The translations under genes were made by a program, and so were the position numbers. The notes under the pieces were generated by a model. The model did not search any database. It worked only from the letters and a program-made list of their open reading frames with translations, and was not told the origin of the DNA. Positions 1 through 5,799 of a stretch of DNA of 12,896 bases are shown in pieces (position 1 is the stretch's first letter; every line of letters starts with the position of its first letter). Origin of the DNA: Spirochaetaceae bacterium (GTDB taxonomy: Bacteria; Spirochaetota; Spirochaetia; DSM-27196; SLAA01); contig PXEI01000149.1 in NCBI GenBank assembly GCA_003564775.1, positions 1 through 12,896 on the forward strand, in the 5' to 3' direction.

Positions 1-254
1 AGGGCTGGCAGCTGTACCAACGGAGTTTCCAGGTACTGTGGAAAGGTGCGGTGAAAGTTGCGCACCATCGTGAGAGTCTCGCGCGAGAACTCGTGTGTGG
101 CCGCCAGTGTTGGTGTGGCCAGTGTTGGTGTGGCCAGTGTTGCTGGGGTCGCAAGTGGTGTTGTGGCCGCGGTTGGCGTCACGCCTGCCTGGCCAGAAGC
201 TCCGCCCGCGGATCGCTCAACGTAGAGAACTTCGTTGTTTACTGCTGCACTCAT
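1..254 (-). CDS. ygeX: Diaminopropionate ammonia-lyase (YgeX/DpaL-like), N-terminal part, cut by window edge
   Basis: Only the first 84 codons are visible; the gene continues past the left edge. The start is an ATG at 254 with a strong Shine-Dalgarno (AGGAGGGG, complement of 260-267) 5 nt upstream. The last visible part, around residues 54-84, reads HEFSRETLTMVRNFH and then YLETPLVQLPA. This resembles the helix and TPL motif ahead of the PLP-lysine region in YgeX-type fold-II PLP enzymes, which convert 2,3-diaminopropionate to pyruvate and ammonia. Residues about 25-53 are a Thr/Pro/Ala-rich stretch with LATPT repeats that I do not recall in E. coli YgeX, so it looks like an insertion before the catalytic domain. 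The gene lies 46 nt downstream of a mocA-like gene on the same strand, and ygeX and ygfJ/mocA also belong to one functional cluster in E. coli. The catalytic lysine is outside the window, so another fold-II lyase such as a threonine synthase-like enzyme remains possible. Confidence 0.62.
   Translation of the reverse strand, partial: MSAAVNNEVLYVERSAGGASGQAGVTPTAATTPLATPATLATPTLATPTLAATHEFSRETLTMVRNFHRTFPQYLETPLVQLPA
103..142. repeat. 15-bp tandem repeat, about 2.7 copies, inside the ygeX-like gene
   Basis: The unit GCCAGTGTTGGTGTG occurs at 103-117 and 118-132, with a 10-nt partial copy at 133-142. The copies are identical. The unit is a multiple of three, so on the minus strand it encodes a repeating Leu-Ala-Thr-Pro-Thr pentapeptide at about residues 38-51 without breaking the frame. 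Confidence 0.93.
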
Positions 255-300
255 ATGTTCCCCTCCTACGGGAGCCCCTCCGGGCCTACTGTTTCGCACA

Positions 301-942
301 CTACGAACTACGCAGAAGCCGCTCATACTCGGCTGCGGTGTCAACATCAATCAGAACTGCCTCGGACGGCGCTGGCGTCTCGCGGCAACGAAACGCCCTG
401 AGGATATCACGCATAGCAACTACGTCCGGCCCAGCCTGAAACAAGGCTGGCAGTACCGTTGATCGCACCAGAACCGGATGCCCCCGGCGCCCGTTCCAGA
501 CCGGGAAGACCGCATCTGCCTCGGAGTGTGGCTGGACGCTTCGGTACACGTCGGCCGTCAGGAGCGGCATATCCACCGGGGCGATGTAGAACCATTCGGT
601 GCCAACTTTCGCAGCACCGCACCGCAGCGAGGACAGCATTCCATTGCGATACTCGGGATTGCGTACAATATCGAGTCGCGCCGTGGCCTCTGTACCATCT
701 GTGGCCTCTGTACCATCTGTGGCCGCCATACCTGTGTCCAGCAGCACACCGGGAAATGACGCCCGAAGTACAGCATCGACCCGCTCAGCCTCATACCCTA
801 ACACCACAATGACGTGACCACACACCTCAAGGGCGGCTCTCACCGCTAGCTCCACCAGTGTTGCCTCACCCCAGTTGAGGAGTGGTTTTGAGCTTCCCAT
901 ACGCGACGACAGGCCGCCAGCAGGAATTACCGCGCTCTGCAC
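301..942 (-). CDS. mocA: Molybdenum cofactor cytidylyltransferase-like NTP transferase (MocA/YgfJ family)
   Basis: This 213-aa protein matches the MobA/MocA nucleotidyltransferase family, which joins CTP (MocA) or GTP (MobA) to molybdopterin in the cytoplasm. Residues 6-24 hold the nucleotide-binding signature IPAGGLSSRMGSSKPLLNW with Lys19. The metal-binding strand motif is PVDMPLL, and WNGRRGHPVLV is the RGHP motif of the family. The RGHP context and the downstream YgeX-like gene favour a MocA/YgfJ role in maturing a molybdenum hydroxylase, but base specificity cannot be proven here. The start is GTG at 942: an in-frame TGA lies just upstream (964-966) and AAGG sits 7 nt before the GTG. Residues about 73-87 are an exact tandem repeat (ATDGTE twice) that I would not expect in the family. 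A promoter at 966-994 would give an 17-nt leader. The gene is first in an operon with the YgeX-like gene. Confidence 0.8.
   Translation of the reverse strand: MQSAVIPAGGLSSRMGSSKPLLNWGEATLVELAVRAALEVCGHVIVVLGYEAERVDAVLRASFPGVLLDTGMAATDGTEATDGTEATARLDIVRNPEYRNGMLSSLRCGAAKVGTEWFYIAPVDMPLLTADVYRSVQPHSEADAVFPVWNGRRGHPVLVRSTVLPALFQAGPDVVAMRDILRAFRCRETPAPSEAVLIDVDTAAEYERLLRSS
683..724. repeat. 18-bp tandem repeat, 2.3 copies, inside the mocA-like gene
   Basis: The unit GTGGCCTCTGTACCATCT occurs at 683-700 and 701-718, and its first six bases recur at 719-724. The copies are identical, and the length is a multiple of three, so the frame survives. On the minus strand it encodes two Ala-Thr-Asp-Gly-Thr-Glu units at about residues 73-87 of the transferase. 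Confidence 0.93.
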
Positions 943-965
943 ATGAATACCTTCATACCTGGATC

Positions 966-994
966 AGTATACCCAAAACCCGATCTGCGGAGAA
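966..994 (-). promoter_or_regulatory. Predicted sigma-70-type promoter for mocA-ygeX
   Basis: On the minus strand there is a -35 of TTCTCC (989-994, 3/6), a 17-nt spacer and a -10 of TATACT (966-971, 5/6). Transcription would begin near 959, about 17 nt before the GTG at 942. The same -10 hexamer is found before the genes starting at 7431 and 8629. Confidence 0.5.
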
Positions 995-1015
995 CCGCCT
1001 GCCTCAAGCAAAACA

Positions 1016-1045
1016 TTGAACAAGCGGGCTTTTCCGGTACATATT
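1016..1045 (+). promoter_or_regulatory. Possible promoter placing transcription start at the asparaginase ATG
   Basis: TTGAAC (1016-1021) and CATATT (1040-1045) are separated by 18 nt, each matching 4/6 of the consensus. The -10 ends 6 nt before the ATG at 1052, so the predicted transcript would be leaderless. This fits the absence of a Shine-Dalgarno sequence there, but the hexamers are weak. Confidence 0.3.
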
Positions 1046-1051
1046 CAACAG

Positions 1052-1612
1052 ATGGCGAACACGAGACTTAATCCGATCCGGATCATCGTCACCGGCGGCA
1101 CCTTTGACAAGGACTACGACGAACTGAGTGGAACCTTGACCTTTCGAAGCACCCATTTGCCGGAGATTCTGCGGGCAAGCCGAATCACGGTTCCTGTACA
1201 GCTTGAGATAGTTCGACTCATAGATAGTTTGGAAATGCAAGATGCACATCGTCAGGAGATTGCCACAGCCTGCCAGCGCGCCCCAGAGTCTACTATTGTT
1301 GTCACCCACGGCACCGACACCATGACCGAAACAGCCCGTTTCCTGGGAGCAGCGGCAGCACACGATCCGGAGCTTGGTGCTAAGTCTATTGTTCTGACCG
1401 GTGCAATGCTGCCGTACACTGTACTGCACTCGGATGCGGCTTTTAACTTAGGCTTTGCGCTGGCCGCCGCGCAGTTGGTAGACTCAGGTATTCACCTCTG
1501 CATGAACGGCCGTGTGTTCGCATGGGATAATGCCCGCAAGAACACCAACCTTGGCATATTTGAAGAGCTCACCCCGGATCCCGATTCAAACCAAAAGGAC
1601 ACAACACCATGA
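1052..1612 (+). CDS. Single-domain asparaginase-family protein
   Basis: This 186-aa protein carries the hallmarks of L-asparaginase, which hydrolyses asparagine to aspartate and ammonia. TGGTF near the N-terminus (nucleophilic Thr), THGTDTM near residue 84 (second Thr and Asp) and LTGAMLPY are all visible. The MNGRVFAWDNARKN and FEEL motifs end the domain. It lacks the C-terminal domain of classic ~330-aa asparaginases. The region near DKDYDEL, and the protein's length, agree with a family of naturally short (~160-190 aa) asparaginase-domain proteins, so I do not regard it as truncated. The ATG at 1052 is preferred because family members start shortly before IRIIVTGGTF; an in-frame TTG at 1016 would add 12 residues. 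Neither start has a clear ribosome binding site. The TGA stop overlaps the next gene's ATG (ATGA), implying translational coupling. No signal peptide is seen, so it is probably cytoplasmic. Substrate is not certain. Confidence 0.82.
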   Translation: MANTRLNPIRIIVTGGTFDKDYDELSGTLTFRSTHLPEILRASRITVPVQLEIVRLIDSLEMQDAHRQEIATACQRAPESTIVVTHGTDTMTETARFLGAAAAHDPELGAKSIVLTGAMLPYTVLHSDAAFNLGFALAAAQLVDSGIHLCMNGRVFAWDNARKNTNLGIFEELTPDPDSNQKDTTP

Positions 1613-4044
1613 AAGGAATTCACAGCCCCTGGCGAAGGGCCATTGGAGCAGCCCTGTTTTTTTTGACTACCGGTGTGTATGCCTACGGACCAAGTTGGGG
1701 CGGAACTGCGGTACACGAGGGGCTTTTTGCAGCACGGGTAAACCCGGCTGCGCTTGGAATTGGTAACGCCACCGGCGTTGGTGTTTCAGTACCATGGGAA
1801 GACTCGCTCCGTGACGGCAGTAGCGAGTTCGCCGAGCGGTGGTCGTTGTTTCTCAACTTGCCAGCTTTCAGTTACACAACCGAACGGTTCGACACAACCT
1901 ATGGGCACAACATTTCTACAGGATTTGGTCCATCACGCAGGTTTCTACTCGGTGCCTCCTGGAACTGGGATAACGCCGAGTTTACCGATGGTCGGGCCAC
2001 CGTCGCCGCGCTCGTACGTCCAACACGCACCCTGTCGGTGAGTGCCGTCCGTAGAGGTGTGTTGAGAAGCGGCCCCGACACAACACTGGGGCTTGGAGTA
2101 CGTCCGCTTGCCTTCCTGGGCCCCATAGGCACGCGACTGACCTTTGGGGTCGACTGGAACTGGAGCGATGATCACAGCGGGAAACTCTCACTCAGTTCCG
2201 TGGAGCTTGAGCCCTCGGCGGGAGTGCGACTCTCACTCGGCTACGACCACCTTGGAGAGCGTCTGTCTGCAGGGTTGCAACTGAGTTTGTCACAACTGGA
2301 GATTGGAACTCAGGATACTATTCGCGCCGACTCGGATCTCGCGGCCGGTAGCGCTTATTTGTTTCTTCCGTATCGCCGCCGGCGGAGCATTACCCGCGAG
2401 GTTGTGCCCTCGGTTGTGGTGTACGAGCACGCAGACCGGATTCAAGACACCCCGCGCGTTCGGCCCTGGGATCCCGGGCGCCCGTACACCGCGATTATTG
2501 AAGATATCGAGACCCTGAGAACTGACAACACAGTCCAGGCGGTGCTTTTTGTCAATCAGCGATTCCAGACCTCATTTGCCGCCCAAATGGAAATCTACCA
2601 GGCATTGCTCCGCTTGCGCAGGGCTGGCAAACAGATCTACTACTACTTCGACAACATACCCCACACGGCCTACGCCTTGGCCGCCGCAACCGCCGATGCA
2701 ATCTATCTTCACCCAACCGGTACGGTAGACGCCCGGGGATTTCGCTACAGTTCGGTCTACCTGGGCGAGTTCTTTGCACGTTACGGAGTTGAAATCTATA
2801 ACTTTCGCAGCCACCCGCATAAGAGCGGCTGGGATATGCTTTCCGAGGCAGGCATGAGTGATGCCGAACGCCAAAACTGGGAGCTATACCTTGGGGACCT
2901 CGACAGACAGTACCGGGATATGGTGTTTTCGGGGCGCGAGTCGTCCCTCACCCGGGATATAGACACAATCATAAACAGTGGCCCCTATCTGTCGGCCAGC
3001 AAAGCGTTGGAGGCAGGCTTGGTCGATTCGCTCATCTATCGAGCCGAGGTTGACGAACGGGTAACCGCTCATCACCGCTTTGCCCGTGTACGAGCAATGG
3101 ATCAGATTCCGGAGATGCAGTACGACTGGGCACCTCGTCCACTACGGACCGTCAAGGTGATTTTCGCTACCGGAGACATTGTTCCGGGCAAAGGAGTACG
3201 CGGAGTCAACATTGGGGCCGACAGCCTTATTGATGAGATCCGGTCAGCTCGCGAGAATCCCCTGGTGTCGGGGATTATTTTACGAATCGACAGTGGCGGT
3301 GGTTCAGCACAGGCGTCCGACAGCATTGCTTACGAGGTAGCCCGCACAGTGGACGAGGGTGTACCGGTAGTAGTCTCAATGGGAGCTCTTGCGGCCTCCG
3401 GGGGATACTACATCGCCGCACCGGCTTCACATATCATCGCCGGGCCCTCAACGCTCACCGGATCTATAGGCGTAATATCGATAATCCCAAATGTTGCTGG
3501 CTTACTTGAGATGTTTGATGTCGGTGCCGATAGCGTCCTGACCAGCCCCTTAGCGGGCTTTGGCAACCCATTCGAAAGAATGTCGGATGAGGAAAGATCA
3601 CTGATCGAGGGCAGCACCGAGGAAAGCTACCGACGATTCGTTGAGTTTGTCGCCGCCTCGCGAGGTCTCGGCATAGATGACGTGGAGGATATTGCTGGTG
3701 GCCGAATATGGAGTGGCTCCAGTGCTCTGGAGATCGGTCTTGTTGACGAGATCGGCGGCTTGACAGATGCGGTTGCTGCCATGCGTCGCATACTTGGGGT
3801 CTCGGCACTCGAACTGAGCGAAGTGGTACCGGGCCCCTTCTCGCCTCCACTCGCCGACTTTCTCGTTGGCGGAGATACCGTGGGGCGGGGACTGCTCCCG
3901 AACATGTTCAGTCCTTCAGCGCCAAGCTTGCCGCATGAACTACATCAAGCAGCTCGTGAACACCAGAGGCTTCTGGAGCTTGCGCTGCTAGAACCTGGGC
4001 GTCCTTTGTATGTGATGCCGTACCGGGCAGACTGGTTTGAGTGA
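1609..4044 (+). CDS. sppA: SppA-type S49 serine protease with N-terminal outer-membrane-like beta domain
   Basis: This 811-aa protein is longer than E. coli SppA (618 aa). Residues 1-25 form a signal peptide (basic start, hydrophobic core, cleavage near VYA|YG). Residues about 26-260 have an NPAALG motif at 45-50 and many alternating beta segments, like PorV/FadL-type outer membrane proteins. Tandem S49 domains follow, at about 265-510 and 515-760. The expected Ser-Lys dyad is present: Lys405 in HPHKSGWDML of the first S49 half and Ser597 in AASGGYY of the second, 192 residues apart (200 in E. coli, Lys209/Ser409). RIDSGGGSAQAS replaces the usual DSPGGS oxyanion loop. SppA enzymes degrade cleaved signal peptides and other membrane or periplasmic peptides. 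The start overlaps the asparaginase stop, with AAGGA 9 nt upstream. A T8 run at 1657-1664 lies in the signal-peptide codons. The protease call is firm; the barrel nature of the N-terminal domain is inferred. Confidence 0.85.
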   Translation: MKGIHSPWRRAIGAALFFLTTGVYAYGPSWGGTAVHEGLFAARVNPAALGIGNATGVGVSVPWEDSLRDGSSEFAERWSLFLNLPAFSYTTERFDTTYGHNISTGFGPSRRFLLGASWNWDNAEFTDGRATVAALVRPTRTLSVSAVRRGVLRSGPDTTLGLGVRPLAFLGPIGTRLTFGVDWNWSDDHSGKLSLSSVELEPSAGVRLSLGYDHLGERLSAGLQLSLSQLEIGTQDTIRADSDLAAGSAYLFLPYRRRRSITREVVPSVVVYEHADRIQDTPRVRPWDPGRPYTAIIEDIETLRTDNTVQAVLFVNQRFQTSFAAQMEIYQALLRLRRAGKQIYYYFDNIPHTAYALAAATADAIYLHPTGTVDARGFRYSSVYLGEFFARYGVEIYNFRSHPHKSGWDMLSEAGMSDAERQNWELYLGDLDRQYRDMVFSGRESSLTRDIDTIINSGPYLSASKALEAGLVDSLIYRAEVDERVTAHHRFARVRAMDQIPEMQYDWAPRPLRTVKVIFATGDIVPGKGVRGVNIGADSLIDEIRSARENPLVSGIILRIDSGGGSAQASDSIAYEVARTVDEGVPVVVSMGALAASGGYYIAAPASHIIAGPSTLTGSIGVISIIPNVAGLLEMFDVGADSVLTSPLAGFGNPFERMSDEERSLIEGSTEESYRRFVEFVAASRGLGIDDVEDIAGGRIWSGSSALEIGLVDEIGGLTDAVAAMRRILGVSALELSEVVPGPFSPPLADFLVGGDTVGRGLLPNMFSPSAPSLPHELHQAAREHQRLLELALLEPGRPLYVMPYRADWFE

Positions 4045-4087
4045 GACAAGGCGCCTAGCCAAGGAACATGGTCTCGGGGTGCAGGAC

Positions 4088-4116
4088 TTTCCAAATATCG
4101 CCGTATTCGGTATTCT
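4088..4116 (+). promoter_or_regulatory. Predicted promoter for the sugar kinase gene
   Basis: TTTCCA (4088-4093, 4/6) and TATTCT (4111-4116, 4/6) are separated by 17 nt in the 95-nt gap after the protease gene. Transcription would start near 4123, giving a 17-nt leader that contains the GAGAGG ribosome binding site. No clear terminator separates the gene from the upstream protease gene, so read-through is also possible. Confidence 0.4.
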
Positions 4117-4139
4117 GCCGCGAAGAGAGGGTATAACGC

Positions 4140-5072
4140 ATGATACTTAGTTGTGGAGAGTCGCTGATTGATTTCGTCCCGGAAACCGACACAGAAGGTA
4201 GAATGCTCTACAGCCCCTGTCCCGGTGGTTCCCCCCTGAACACCGCAATCGCGGCTGCGCGGCTTGGCGTCCCTACTGCCTACTTCAGCAAAATCTCCAC
4301 CGACTTTTTTGGGGATATCCTCTTTGACCGCCTTGCTCCCAATCAGATTGTTACCGATTTCGTACTCCGTGGGCCGGAGCCGACCACATTGGCTTTTGTA
4401 CAACGGGACGATGCCGGAAACGCGCGGTACGCATTCTATAGTAAAGGAAGCGCCGACCGCACAATAACGGTCGAGGAGTTGCCCCACACCTTACCGAAAG
4501 AAATCACCTGCATTCAGGTTGGGTCGGTCGCACTCATTCTTGAACCGGTCGCGGCGAGTTTGGAACGATTCATTGAGCGTGAAAGCCACAAGCGAGTCAT
4601 TGCCTTTGACCCAAATGTTCGCCCCACCGTTATGGAGAATGAGTCAGCCTACCGAGCTCGCGTTCAACGCATACTGAAACACACCGGAATTCTCAAGATC
4701 AGTGATGAAGATCTTAAATGGCTCTACCCGACACAGGATCCCAGCACCGCCGCTCGCCACCTTGCGGACGACGGAATTCCTTTTGTCGTTCTGACTCGCG
4801 GCAAGGACGGCGCAACCGCGTTTGGGCCCGGCTTCACCGTTACTCAGCCCGGCATGCCGGTGCCTGGCGGGGTTGCCGACACGGTCGGCGCTGGGGACTC
4901 GTTCCACGGCGGCCTTTTGGCTGCTCTGTATCGCGAAGGGGTGTTAACTCCAGCCGGAATTCGGAGTATCAATGAAGCCATGGCCCAGAAGGTGCTGGAG
5001 TTTGCCGGTCGGGTCGCGGCCATCACCTGCTCCCGGCCCGGTGCAGATCCCCCCTGGGACAAGGACATGTAG
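4140..5072 (+). CDS. PfkB-family carbohydrate kinase, probable fructokinase
   Basis: This 310-aa protein has the usual length of ribokinase/PfkB-family sugar kinases, which phosphorylate a sugar with ATP in the cytoplasm. The N-terminus GESLIDFVP and the PGGSPLNTAIAAARLG segment (residues 28-43) form the substrate-binding signature. DTVGAGDSFHGG at 247-258 is PfkB signature 2, with Asp253 as the predicted catalytic base and the GAGD anion hole. The LIDFVP start and overall pattern are most like fructokinases of the ScrK type, but sugar specificity cannot be read from the sequence, and no transporter or hydrolase lies beside it. The ATG at 4140 is preceded by GAGAGG at 9 nt. The gene has its own predicted promoter and is convergent with deoC, with 42 nt between the stop codons. 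I leave the symbol blank because the substrate is unproven. Confidence 0.85.
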   Translation: MILSCGESLIDFVPETDTEGRMLYSPCPGGSPLNTAIAAARLGVPTAYFSKISTDFFGDILFDRLAPNQIVTDFVLRGPEPTTLAFVQRDDAGNARYAFYSKGSADRTITVEELPHTLPKEITCIQVGSVALILEPVAASLERFIERESHKRVIAFDPNVRPTVMENESAYRARVQRILKHTGILKISDEDLKWLYPTQDPSTAARHLADDGIPFVVLTRGKDGATAFGPGFTVTQPGMPVPGGVADTVGAGDSFHGGLLAALYREGVLTPAGIRSINEAMAQKVLEFAGRVAAITCSRPGADPPWDKDM

Positions 5073-5084
5073 TTGTATTGGTAT

Positions 5085-5113
5085 GGCCGCCAGACCCTTA
5101 GCAACTGGCAGCC
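5085..5113. terminator. Weak hairpin between convergent kinase and deoC genes
   Basis: GGCCGCCAG (5085-5093) and CTGGCAGCC (5105-5113) pair with one mismatch around an 11-nt loop. There is no T-tract on either strand, so this is at best a weak or factor-assisted terminator for the two converging transcripts. Confidence 0.25.
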
Positions 5114-5114
5114 C

Positions 5115-5789
5115 TCAGGAACCGGCGGAAGACATCTCCTGCAGTATGCTCACCGAAGCACTTGCCCCAAGACGAGTCGCGCCAGCCTCAATCAAGGCCA
5201 GGGCATCGGCATAGGAGCGAATGCCTCCCGACGCCTTCACACCAAAGTGAGTACCAACCTCGGCCCGCATGAGTCGAATATCGTCAACAGAAGCGCCGCC
5301 CGAACCAAACCCGGTCGAGGTCTTCACAAATGCGGCACCGGCCTCAACGCTGAGTCGACATGCGTGACGCTTGAGTTCGTCGGTGAGGTAACATGTCTCG
5401 AGAATTACTTTCACGAGAGCCGGATACGAGGCCTCCACAACCGCGGTAATATCGTCACGAACCGTCTGATCATCTCCGGAGAGCAGTGCATCTAGTCGAA
5501 TGACCATATCTATCTCGCGCGCACCGTCGGCAACCGCAGCGGCGGCTTCGCGAGCCTTTATGTCGCGTGCATGCTGTCCCAATGGAAAACCTATAACCGA
5601 GCATACATCGACCCCACTCTTCTCCAGGTGCGATACTGCATGAGTGACCCAAATGGGATTCACGCACACCGTGCGAAACCCGAACTCAGCCGCTTCACTA
5701 CAGAGGGTTTCGATCTCCGTACCAACTACGTTTGGTCGGAGCAGCGTGTGGTCGAAGTATGCGGCAAACTCCTTCGTGGTGATTGTCAT
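5115..5789 (-). CDS. deoC: Deoxyribose-phosphate aldolase
   Basis: The 224-aa product is the class I aldolase that splits 2-deoxyribose 5-phosphate into glyceraldehyde 3-phosphate and acetaldehyde during deoxynucleoside salvage. The start DHTLLRP (residues 13-19) is typical. Asp94 in REIDMVI, Lys156 in AAFVKTSTGFG (Schiff-base lysine) and Lys185 in GVKASGGIR (lysine supporting catalysis) are all in place. The length matches the ~220-aa bacterial family. The start at 5789 is set by AAGGAG (complement of 5796-5801) 6 nt upstream; a longer reading to 5969 only overlaps the upstream gene. The gene starts 10 nt after the stop of the barrel-protein gene, and its ribosome binding site overlaps that stop codon, so the two are probably cotranscribed and coupled. 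No other deo gene (deoA, deoB, deoD) is in the window. Confidence 0.95.
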   Translation of the reverse strand: MTITTKEFAAYFDHTLLRPNVVGTEIETLCSEAAEFGFRTVCVNPIWVTHAVSHLEKSGVDVCSVIGFPLGQHARDIKAREAAAAVADGAREIDMVIRLDALLSGDDQTVRDDITAVVEASYPALVKVILETCYLTDELKRHACRLSVEAGAAFVKTSTGFGSGGASVDDIRLMRAEVGTHFGVKASGGIRSYADALALIEAGATRLGASASVSILQEMSSAGS

Positions 5790-5799
5790 GTCGTTCTCC

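Noticed and set aside
51..462. Three overlapping plus-strand open frames of 75-116 codons
   Set aside because: They lie opposite the ygeX-like and mocA genes, have no family features, and their Cys/Trp/Gly-rich stretch comes from reading the 15-bp repeat in the wrong frame.
1609..1690. Twin-arginine signal in the SppA-like protein
   Set aside because: The two arginines (residues 9-10) are not in the S/T-RRxFLK context; the peptide looks like an ordinary Sec signal.
3464..3850. 128-codon minus-strand open frame inside the protease gene
   Set aside because: It is antisense to the conserved catalytic domain and has an arginine/serine-rich composition typical of a shadow frame in high-GC DNA.
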